From Bin5 sp965204525 (GTDB lineage: Bacteria; Chloroflexota; Anaerolineae; Caldilineales; Caldilineaceae), in the NCBI GenBank assembly GCA_965204525.1, contig OZ241994.1, positions 2,542,001-2,606,000 of the forward strand: a stretch of DNA of 64,000 nucleotides, in the 5' to 3' direction. The notes below the pieces were generated by a model that did no database searches, was not told the origin of the DNA, and saw only the letters and a list, made by a program, of their open reading frames with translations. Below, piece by piece: positions 9,461 through 16,568 of the stretch. The first letter of the stretch is position 1. Each line of letters opens with the position of its first letter. The position numbers were made by a program, and so were the translations under genes.

Positions 9461-10219
9461 CTAGCCTCCGTGGCTGTGGTCGTGTCCGTCGTCGTGGGTT
9501 TCGTTGGATTCATCTTCAACGCAGTTGTCGTTTCCGCTGTCATGGGCGCCGTTATCGCCGCTCGTTTCGTCGTCGTCATGGCTATGACCGTGGTCATCGT
9601 GGGCCGTCTCAGATTGTTCGCCCTCCCCCTGATCTTCCGCTTCCATCTCCTCTTCGGGCAGTTGCAAGCAGGCAAACCAGTCGAAGACATTGTTGGAAAA
9701 GTGGTGCTGCTCGTCGTGCGCGGTGGAGGAGAGGGGCAAAGCGCTCTCCAGATCGTCGTCGGCAAGGGCCGCCGTGAGCTTTGTGAGTGTTTCGGCCAGC
9801 GCCTCCGCCTCTTCGGCCAGTTCTCGCGGCCAGTCGACTGCCGTAAGGAGGGGCACCAGATATTTAACCTGTCCGGCGTCGCCCGGCATGATGCCGTCCC
9901 CGTCCTTCAGGCGTTTATGCAGCGCGTGGATGTCGACCTTGTCGAGAAGATAGGCTGCGGAGACGGCGTCGAAGACGGAATAGGCGAGTTCCTCTGCGGC
10001 CATCTCGTCCTCAAGTGTCTCAAGTTCGGCTACGCGGGCTTCAAGATCGGCGATGCGCTCTGTCAGAGTCTCAAGCGTGGGGGCTTCATCCTCGTGGCCG
10101 TGGCCGTCTCCTTCGCTGGCAAAGGAAGGCGTGATCGCGGAAGCGGCATAGAAAACGGCAAAGACTACCGCTGCACACAGCAACAGGACGGGTAGGCGGC
10201 CGGAGTTTAATGTTTGCAT
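9461..10219 (-). CDS. secreted His/Asp/Glu-rich putative metal-binding protein
   Basis: A 252-residue protein, not recognised as a named family. It has a signal peptide (about 1-36, ending SFAS), a coiled-coil heptad stretch (about 46-72, LTERIADLEARVAEL), an alpha-helical middle, and a C-terminal tail (about 195-252) packed with His, Asp and Glu (HDDHGHSHDDD, HDDGHDHSHGG). The tail looks like a metal-buffering segment. ATG 10219 is preferred over the further upstream ATG because AAGGAG sits 6 nt before it. First gene of the copper module: 3 bp separate its stop from the CopC start, and the promoter at 10293 reads into it. Role inferred from tail and neighbours: periplasmic or surface copper binding or delivery. 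Confidence 0.7.
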   Translation of the reverse strand: MQTLNSGRLPVLLLCAAVVFAVFYAASAITPSFASEGDGHGHEDEAPTLETLTERIADLEARVAELETLEDEMAAEELAYSVFDAVSAAYLLDKVDIHALHKRLKDGDGIMPGDAGQVKYLVPLLTAVDWPRELAEEAEALAETLTKLTAALADDDLESALPLSSTAHDEQHHFSNNVFDWFACLQLPEEEMEAEDQGEGEQSETAHDDHGHSHDDDETSGDNGAHDSGNDNCVEDESNETHDDGHDHSHGG

Positions 10220-10292
10220 TGGAATCTCCTTCTGCTGGGACAGATAGTCAACTTGCAACGGTCGGGGGATTGAAGCAGTTCAGATCAGTTCA

Positions 10293-10301
10293 ATTATACC
10301 A
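10293..10301 (-). promoter_or_regulatory. extended -10 promoter of the copper module
   Basis: On the minus strand TGG-TATAAT (a perfect TATAAT with upstream TG) lies about 75 nt before the start at 10219. No good -35 is seen, as is usual for extended -10 promoters. No CsoR- or CueR-type dyad was recognised. Confidence 0.55.
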
Positions 10302-10585
10302 TTTGAGGGATAGTAAGACATTTCGTAACTATCAGGCCATATCCGATATCCTGTCTCGCTGAATCAGGATTAGCAGTCGCGCAGGGCTTGTCAAGGCTGG
10401 TGCAGCTCGCTCTTCACGCCGTTCGTGTCAGCTGCGACGCCATTCCGGACCAACTTCAGAACTGCAGTGGTCGGTGGTTAGCAGTTAGTGGCGAGGTCAT
10501 GAGAGACGGCCAGGCTCGCCTCATAAGGATCGGGAACTGAACGGGGGTGAATTGTGATGAAACGTTTTATTTTGAGGAGGGGGCA
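10302..10585. other. intergenic region between LRR gene 3' end and copper module
   Basis: No gene is supported here. It holds a copy of the degenerate GTGGT(C/T)(A/G)GT repeat at about 10468-10494 (ggtcggtggttagcagttag) and otherwise nothing that could be recognised. Confidence 0.5.
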
Positions 10586-12438
10586 CTATTGGCAGTAATC
10601 CAGACCAAGGCTATTCAGGTCGTTATTTTCAATTTCCCGCAGGTTGGCAGGAACGCACCCAGTCAGTCTATTGCCTCCGAGATACAAGGTCGACAGTTCG
10701 GTCAGATTGCCCAGTTCGGGTGGAATAGACCCGATAAGTTCATTGCCTGAGAGATCAAGGATCTCCAAATGGAGGAGAGCACCTATTCGCGGCGGAGTGT
10801 GCCGACCAACCTGTTGCCGGAAAGGTCGATTTCCGTTACCCGTCCGTCGTCGTCCGTTTTGACGCCGAACCAGTGAGCGAGGGAGGCGGCGGAGTCCCGC
10901 CAATTTGTACTGTTCTCCCACTGTGACCCGCCGGTGGCAAAGTAGAAGGTAATGAGCGCCTCTCTACAGGTAGGCAGACGCGTGCGGCTGAGGTCCTCGA
11001 TCCATATGCTGAGAAGGTCAGCCGGCATGCAACCGGTGAAATTGTTGCCCGCGAGATGAAGAATCAGCAGGTCATCAAGATCATTCAGCCACCATGGAAA
11101 TTTCCCAGTCAGGCCGTTGTCGGAGAGTGCAAACACCGTCAGACGGGTGAGCTGGCTGAGCTCGGTTGGTATCGGGCCGCTCAAGTCGTTTCCCGACAGA
11201 TCCAACCAAGTCAGATTTGAAAGATTGCCCAATTCAGCAGGGATTGACCCACTGAGGTTGTTGTCGTCCAACTCAAGATTTGTCAGGGCAGAGAGATTGC
11301 TCAATCCAGCCGGAATCGTTCCCTCCAGATTGTTGCCGGACATACGCAGAATTCTCAGGTTCAGGAGGCTTCCCAATCCGGCTGGAATGTACCCACTCAG
11401 AATGTTCCTGTTGAGATCCAGTTCAATAACGCTACCGTTTCCGTCGGTTGTCACTCCCTGCCAGGACCCGAGCGGTTCATCGGTCAACCAGTTGCTGTCC
11501 TGGGCCCAATTCTCACCGCCGGTGGCATGGTAGACTGCGACCAACGCGTCTCTTTCTGAAATGGAACCCGACATCACGCTGCCCAGCGACTGCGCCCGAG
11601 CGGTTGAGAGTGCGGTGGTCACTGTGGGTATCGGTGAAGCAGTTGGCGCGGCGGAGAGGGAGGGTTGCGGAGTGGACCCAGCCGAAGATGCCGTCGGCAT
11701 GGCAAGCGTATTGGCTTCAACGTCAGCGAACGCTGCTTCTGAAACGCTTCCGTCCAGAGCACTGACACGGTAGGAATAGCGACGGCCAGGGAGGACTGTG
11801 CCATCGACATAGCTCGTCGCAGAACCGCCGGTGTTCTCTTCAAGGATTTGAAACCGGCCTTCAGGCGCTGATTCCAGGTCGCGACGCAGGATCTGATAGC
11901 CGCTGACTCTGCCATTGCTCTCCGGCGCCTCCCAGGTCAGCGAGACACTGTTGTGGGTCACTTGGGCCTTCAGGTTTTGGGGCGGCCCGGTTGACGCGTC
12001 CGTAAACGCGACTGGGGCCAAGGAAGAGGATGCAACCGCGATTTCAATTGGAGCACTCCAATCACCTTCGGAACTCTCGTAAAGGGCGCGCACTCGTACC
12101 TTGTATCGCACGCCTTGATCCAAACCTGTGATCAGTTGGGAAGGTATCGTTGGATAGGCGTTTCCGGGACCGTCGCTCCGGGCGGAAAAGCTCTCCCCCA
12201 CCCGCGCCCAGGTGAGTCGATATTCGAGCGGCGGGTCGACTGGGGCATCCCACGAAACTTCCAGTACGCCAGGCCGGCTGCTATTCACGCGCAGTCCGCT
12301 GATAGCCTGACTGCTATCTTCAACGAGTTCAGTGTCCGAGAGAGAAGAAAGAGAAGGGAGGACAGCCATCACCGCTGCCAGGACCAGCCAGGCACCCAGC
12401 ACGACCAGAGCTAACCTGATCTGATTCTTCTTCAACAT
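10586..12438 (-). pseudogene. FN3 / leucine-rich-repeat surface protein, split by a frameshift
   Basis: The intact part (12438-10783, 551 residues) has an N-terminal signal-anchor, two fibronectin type III domains (about 45-135 and 150-245, with WDAP and WEAP motifs), a Ser/Thr/Pro-rich linker and an LRR domain of plant-like type (LxxLxLxxNxLSGxIPxxLGNL, from about residue 300). A second LRR unit restarts after LPTCREALITFYFATGG and stops at GTLRRE. The next frame continues the repeat exactly from there (IGALLHLEILDLSGNEL) to a stop at 10586. Restoring one C in a CTCCGCCGCG run near 10790-10796 gives GTLPPRIGALLHLEI and one protein of about 616 residues. It may be a real mutation or an assembly error. 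Secreted adhesion or recognition role is inferred. No clear Shine-Dalgarno precedes ATG 12438. Confidence 0.8.
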
Positions 12439-12599
12439 TGGTACAAGGACCTATTCAAAGAGAATCGATTACAGGCAAAAAGTAGCCTGCGTTGTTCCTG
12501 TCTGAACCGACCGAGAGTTTGATGACAAGAAGACCAGCCAGAATTCTTATAGGGTACGCGGTTCGATCGGTTTTGACCAGGTCAAAGGTTTGGAGAGAG

Positions 12600-12645
12600 A
12601 AAAAAAGAGACGACATCTCCCGAAATGCAGAATCGATGTCGCCTC
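12600..12645 (-). terminator. terminator of tRNA-Pro
   Basis: On the minus strand an 11-bp stem with one G-U pair (arms 12635-12645 and 12607-12617) is followed by seven T's (A run 12600-12606 on plus). It lies 15 bp past the tRNA 3' end. Confidence 0.85.
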
Positions 12646-12657
12646 CCTTTTGATTCA

Positions 12658-12733
<76 letters not shown>

Positions 12734-12744
12734 ACACAGGTAGG

Positions 12745-12772
12745 AGTATATCATGCGGCAGCGGGGGGACAA
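12745..12772 (-). promoter_or_regulatory. sigma70-type promoter of tRNA-Pro
   Basis: On the minus strand TTGTCC (12767-12772), a 16-nt spacer, and TATACT (12745-12750) place the transcription start a few bases before the mature tRNA 5' end. Confidence 0.6.
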
Positions 12773-12820
12773 AATCGAACTGTGCGATACCCGGTGCAGC
12801 CGTCCGCGACATGCGGCTAA

Positions 12821-13834
12821 TCAGTCGCCCAGGCGGGAGTGGACGAAATCGGGTGCGCCGTTGAGAAATGCGGCAAGGGTCATTCGCTTTTTGCCGGCGG
12901 GCTGCACCTCGTGCAGAGCCAGTAAGGCGTCGCTGGCGCCGACGGCGACACGGCCGTCAGTTTCGACTACAAGGCCGGGAGGTGCGCTGCCGGGGATGAC
13001 ACTGCCCTGCAACAGTTTGAAGTTTCGGCCTTTCCAAGTGGTGAAGGCGGCCGGCCAAGGTGTATAGGCGCGGATCATGCGTTCGATGCGCGCTGCCGGC
13101 ATTGTCCAGTCGATGCGGCCGTCCTGCTTTTTGACGAGCCGGCAGACAGACGGTTCGCCGGGCAGGTCGGCCTGGGCGACAGGGGCGACATTACCGGCCA
13201 GCCAACTGGGAATCGTTTCGGCGAGCAACTCTGCGCCGCGGGCCGCCAGCCGGTCGCTGAGGGATGCGATCGTATCGTCCGCAAAGACAGGCAGACGAGC
13301 CTGGGTGAGTACGGGTCCGGTATCCATGCCGGTGTCCATCAGCATGATGGTTACGCCTGTCTCGGTCAGCCCATCCAGAAGCGCCGCGGTGATGGGTGAC
13401 GCGCCCCGATAGGCGGGGAGAAGGCTTGCATGCACATTCAGACAGCCATACTCAGGGATCTCCAACACGCGCGGCGGGAGAATCTGTCCATAGGCGGCAA
13501 CAACGATAAGATCCGGTGACAGCATGCGCAGCCATGCGAGCGGGTCCGGCTCATCCGTCGCGGGCGGCGCGTCAGTTCGACGGAGGCGCTCTGGTTGCAT
13601 CACCGGCAGGCTATGTTCCAAGGCGAACTGTTTTACAGGTCCGGCGACCAGTCTTTTTCCCCGGCCGGCCCGTCGATCGGGTTGTGTGACAACACCGACA
13701 ACCTGCCAACCTGTTTGCGCTGCCATGCCATGCAGGACAGAAAGTGAGGGCAAGGCGAAGTCAGGCGTACCCATGAAAACAGTGCGGATCGTTTCTCCGA
13801 AGGATGTTTGGGGCGTCACCGGCTGAGGGAGCAT
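12821..13834 (-). CDS. fmt: methionyl-tRNA formyltransferase
   Basis: A 337-residue enzyme that transfers a formyl group from 10-formyl-tetrahydrofolate to Met-tRNA(fMet) for initiation. The N-terminal Rossmann domain holds VFMGTPDFALPSL (about residues 19-31), VVTQPDRRAGRG, NVHASLLPAYRGASPI with the catalytic Asn and His, and GVTIMLMDTGMDTGPVL with the catalytic Asp. The C-terminal OB-like domain has the RAYTPWPAAF motif. The ATG at 13834 gives about 16 residues ahead of the usual start of the family; no ATG, GTG or TTG lies at the usual point (IRTVFMGTP), so the start is kept. No Shine-Dalgarno site is seen. def is not adjacent. Confidence 0.95.
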   Translation of the reverse strand: MLPQPVTPQTSFGETIRTVFMGTPDFALPSLSVLHGMAAQTGWQVVGVVTQPDRRAGRGKRLVAGPVKQFALEHSLPVMQPERLRRTDAPPATDEPDPLAWLRMLSPDLIVVAAYGQILPPRVLEIPEYGCLNVHASLLPAYRGASPITAALLDGLTETGVTIMLMDTGMDTGPVLTQARLPVFADDTIASLSDRLAARGAELLAETIPSWLAGNVAPVAQADLPGEPSVCRLVKKQDGRIDWTMPAARIERMIRAYTPWPAAFTTWKGRNFKLLQGSVIPGSAPPGLVVETDGRVAVGASDALLALHEVQPAGKKRMTLAAFLNGAPDFVHSRLGD

Positions 13835-13841
13835 AGCCGCT

Positions 13842-13850
13842 ATTGTAGCA
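13842..13850 (-). promoter_or_regulatory. extended -10 promoter at fmt start
   Basis: On the minus strand TGC-TACAAT ends 8 nt before the fmt ATG, so the predicted transcript would start at or within a base or two of the start codon. No strong -35 is seen. Confidence 0.4.
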
Positions 13851-14091
13851 CATTCTGCGGGGCCGTCTGGAAACTTTCGGTGGAATCTTGCGTAGAGTAG
13901 TTATGACGGCATGCAGACAGTGAAAGATTACTTGACGGATATAGCTTCCGGTGCAACGTCTGCAAAAGAAATCGTGGATTCCCTCGATGTCTGGATGTCG
14001 TGAAAGACAAGAAAGGTTCAGCGGGACCGGCGGCAGGCAGGGATAGATCGATAGGGCATATACTGTCGCACGTAACCGATGGAGAAGAGCA

Positions 14092-14766
14092 GTGGAGAAC
14101 AATAAAGACGAGCAGCAGGACGCGGTGGATTCCTCGGAAACGGGGTCGGATGAAGTTGAGGAGGCGAAGTCAGAGTCGACTCCTTCGACATCGGGCACGG
14201 AATCGATGGGCGATCCAGAAGAAACGGCCTCGCACGCGGCGGATGGATCCGATGTTGCCGGCTATGACGAGCGCCCTGAGCCATCCCCTGCCGAGCAGTT
14301 CGCGGACTCGGCACGCACGCAGGCCGGCGAGGCGGCCAGTGCACTGCGACGCGGGGAGTTCATGCACAGTGCGGCTGTCGATGTAACGGCTGACAGCGAC
14401 GACCGGCTGATCGCGCTGCTGTGCTATGTGACGCAGGTGCTGATCCCGCTGGTGATGCCAGCCATAGTGCTGTTGAGTGCGAGCAGCAAAAAGCGCCCGT
14501 TCCAACGTTTCCATGCCGTCCAGAGTCTGGCGCTATCGATAACCTTCATCGTGTTTGTATTGCTCTTGAGTGTCAGTTTGACGATTGTGGCAGTGGTGCC
14601 GATCATTGGGTGGTTGGTCACAGGGCTTGTTGTAGCTTGTCTGATGCCGCTGCTGGTGTTGATGGGCTTTATGGCCCTGGCTTACTATGGTTATCAGGCC
14701 TATCAGGGCAAGCGGTTCTCGATCCCCGGACTGACGAGTTTTCTGCAGGACCAGAACTGGATATAG
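14092..14766 (+). CDS. DUF4870/Tic20-like small membrane protein with acidic N-terminus
   Basis: 224 residues. The first ~95 residues are Ser/Glu/Asp/Thr-rich and probably disordered in the cytoplasm. The rest has three hydrophobic segments (about 105-127, 140-168 and 173-202) with SSKKRPFQRFHAVQSLALS between the first two, a stretch typical of DUF4870/Tic20-like proteins (K-x-x-F-x-x-x-H-A-x-Q). GTG 14092 follows GGAG with 7 nt spacing. Function of the family is not established. The gene stands alone and is closed by the terminator at 14841. Confidence 0.7.
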   Translation: MENNKDEQQDAVDSSETGSDEVEEAKSESTPSTSGTESMGDPEETASHAADGSDVAGYDERPEPSPAEQFADSARTQAGEAASALRRGEFMHSAAVDVTADSDDRLIALLCYVTQVLIPLVMPAIVLLSASSKKRPFQRFHAVQSLALSITFIVFVLLLSVSLTIVAVVPIIGWLVTGLVVACLMPLLVLMGFMALAYYGYQAYQGKRFSIPGLTSFLQDQNWI

Positions 14767-14840
14767 CCACATGGTGAGACGGCGTTAAGGAGGAGAATCC
14801 CTCTTCTGGCCGCGGTTAACTCACCACTTTTCAAGCTGAG

Positions 14841-14879
14841 AGGCCGGGCAAGCGATGGCGCTTGTCCGGCCTTTTTTTT
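14841..14879 (+). terminator. strong rho-independent terminator
   Basis: A 14-bp stem with one mismatch (AGGCCGGGCAAGCG / CGCTTGTCCGGCCT), loop of a few bases, then eight T's (14872-14879). It ends the transcript of the gene at 14092-14766. Apart from this hairpin and a weak promoter, the 318-bp spacer to 15085 holds nothing recognised. Confidence 0.9.
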
Positions 14880-14928
14880 GCGCTCTTTGAAGGAGTCAGC
14901 TTTACGTCTGCTGGACGTCAGCCAGATG

Positions 14929-14958
14929 TTAGGAAACGGCATACAGTTCGCGTATACT
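14929..14958 (+). promoter_or_regulatory. weak promoter candidate upstream of the NfeD gene
   Basis: TATACT at 14953-14958 with a poor -35 (TTAGGA, 18-nt spacer). It would give a leader of about 120 nt before the NfeD start. Confidence 0.3.
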
Positions 14959-15084
14959 GATGGCGAGGTTTGAAATCGGATTGCGCGGCCCGAATGGACG
15001 CGACAGTGCCCCGCTAAGGTCAGGATCGGTTCTCTGCGGGGCGACAGAAGTGATTTCCCTCCCTCAGAACTATTGGAGGAAACC

Positions 15085-15579
15085 GTGTTCACCGAAAACA
15101 TAGATGAGTTGGTGCGTTGGGGATGGATAGTTTTGGCCGTATTGTTCTTTTTGTTCGAAATTTTCACCGCCGGGTTCGTGCTGCTTTGTTTTGGCATCGG
15201 CGCGCTGGGCGCGGCGCTGGTGGCCTTTTTTGGCGCAGGCATGGCATGGCAGATCGTGGTTTTCATTGTTGTTACGATAGCTGCCGTGGTGCTGGCGCGG
15301 CCCTTCGCTGACCGCATTTCGCGGCCGGGTATACAGCCGATTGCGGGCAACCGGATGATCGGCAAGTGGGGGGTCGTCTTACAGACAGTTGACCCGCTGG
15401 AGGGTACAGGTATGGTACGGGTAGAGAGCGAGAGATGGCGGGCCGAGTCGAAGGAGAGCGTACAGTTGGAGGTTGGAGACGTCGTGAAGGTCGTGGGTGT
15501 AGACGGTGTACGTCTGCAAGTTGAGGCAACCGATGAAGAGAGCGGAGATTCAGACGAGCAGGACGGGTCTACCGCATAG
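15085..15579 (+). CDS. NfeD-family membrane protein
   Basis: 164 residues. Hydrophobic segments at about 9-35, 40-57 and 59-78, then a soluble OB-fold NfeD C-terminal domain (about 85-150; GxxGxV..TV-PLEGTGMVRVESERW and VEVGDVVKVVGVDG-like pattern) and an acidic tail. This is the short form without the N-terminal ClpP-like protease. GTG 15085 is chosen because GGAGGA lies 4 nt upstream; the TTG 12 nt earlier is part of that Shine-Dalgarno site. The gene is 15 bp upstream of a stomatin-like gene, the standard pairing; the partners work in membrane microdomain organisation or protein quality control. Confidence 0.9.
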   Translation: MFTENIDELVRWGWIVLAVLFFLFEIFTAGFVLLCFGIGALGAALVAFFGAGMAWQIVVFIVVTIAAVVLARPFADRISRPGIQPIAGNRMIGKWGVVLQTVDPLEGTGMVRVESERWRAESKESVQLEVGDVVKVVGVDGVRLQVEATDEESGDSDEQDGSTA

Positions 15580-15594
15580 TAAAGGAGAAGCAAC

Positions 15595-16503
15595 ATGATT
15601 GCACCACTGGTGCCAATTTTCCTGCTGGCGATTATCGCCATATTCGTGATTGTCGTTGCGATTGCAAGCATCCGTATCGTTCAGCCATATCAGAAGGGCG
15701 TCATCGAGCGTTTGGGGCGCTACCAGCGCACTGTCCAGCCGGGCCTTACGTTAATCGTGCCCTTCGTTGACGCTATCCAGAAGGTGGACATGCGTGAGCA
15801 GGTGGTGGACGTGCCGCCGCAGGAGGTGATCACGAAGGACAACGTTGTGGTCACCGTGGATGCGATCGTCTACTTTGAGGCGACCGACCCGGTCAAGCTG
15901 GTCTACAATGTGGCGGATTTCTATAGCGCCGCCACAAAACTGGCGCAGACCAATCTGCGTAACGTGGTTGGCGAGATGGAGCTGGACGCGGCCCTGACGA
16001 GCCGCGATCACATCAACGCCAAGCTGCGCGAGGTGTTGGACGACGCAACCGACAAATGGGGCGTACGGGTGGTGCGGGTGGAGATCAAGCGGATTGACCC
16101 GCCGGCTGATGTCACAGAAGCGATGCACCGGCAGATGAAGGCCGAGCGGGAGAAGCGGGCCGCCATTCTGGACGCCGATGGCGATCGCCAGGCCCAGATC
16201 CTGAAGGCGGAAGGTGAGGCCGAGGCGGTGAAACGGGTGGCCGACGCGGAGCGGTATAAGCTGGAGGTGGAGGCCACGGGCCAGGGCAACGCCATTACGA
16301 CGGTGTTCAACGCCATTAAGGATGCGGAGCCGGACGACAGGCTGATTGCCATCCAGTACTTGGAGGCCCTGAAGGTAATGGCAGACGGAGACGCTGCGAA
16401 GATCTTTCTGCCTTACGAGGCGACCGGTGTGCTGGGCGCGCTCGGCGGCGTGAAGGAGCTGTTCAACGAGCAGACCAATGGAAGTAACGGCAGCCGGCCG
16501 TAG
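15595..16503 (+). CDS. SPFH/stomatin-like protein (slipin/QmcA type)
   Basis: 302 residues. N-terminal membrane segment (about 5-28), then the SPFH domain (about 28-185) with VQPYQKGVIERLGRYQ, GLTLIVPFVD and VVVTVDAIVYFEATDP, followed by an Ala/Glu-rich coiled-coil (about 170-235; AILDADGDRQAQILKAEGEAEAV) and a short tail. AAAGGAG lies 7 nt before ATG. Such proteins form oligomeric cages or scaffolds in the membrane and regulate proteases or fluidity. The pair with NfeD is closed by the terminator at 16512. Confidence 0.93.
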   Translation: MIAPLVPIFLLAIIAIFVIVVAIASIRIVQPYQKGVIERLGRYQRTVQPGLTLIVPFVDAIQKVDMREQVVDVPPQEVITKDNVVVTVDAIVYFEATDPVKLVYNVADFYSAATKLAQTNLRNVVGEMELDAALTSRDHINAKLREVLDDATDKWGVRVVRVEIKRIDPPADVTEAMHRQMKAEREKRAAILDADGDRQAQILKAEGEAEAVKRVADAERYKLEVEATGQGNAITTVFNAIKDAEPDDRLIAIQYLEALKVMADGDAAKIFLPYEATGVLGALGGVKELFNEQTNGSNGSRP

Positions 16504-16511
16504 CCTGGAAG

Positions 16512-16558
16512 GAGGAGCGCGAACGAGGGTGTATTCGCGCTCCTCACTCCCCCTTTTT
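16512..16558 (+). terminator. terminator of the NfeD-stomatin operon
   Basis: A perfect 12-bp stem (GAGGAGCGCGAA / TTCGCGCTCCTC; arms 16512-16523 and 16534-16545), 10-nt loop, then a pyrimidine tract with TTTTT at 16554-16558. It lies between convergent genes. Confidence 0.85.
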
Positions 16559-16568
16559 CCTCTCTTCT

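Noticed and set aside
10547..10750. 67-codon plus-strand ORF opposite the LRR gene end
   Set aside because: Antisense to a clear LRR segment; no motif and no independent support.
14703..15671. 322-codon minus-strand frame over the NfeD region
   Set aside because: Ser/Thr/Pro-rich shadow that also covers the strong terminator at 14841, which a real gene is unlikely to span.
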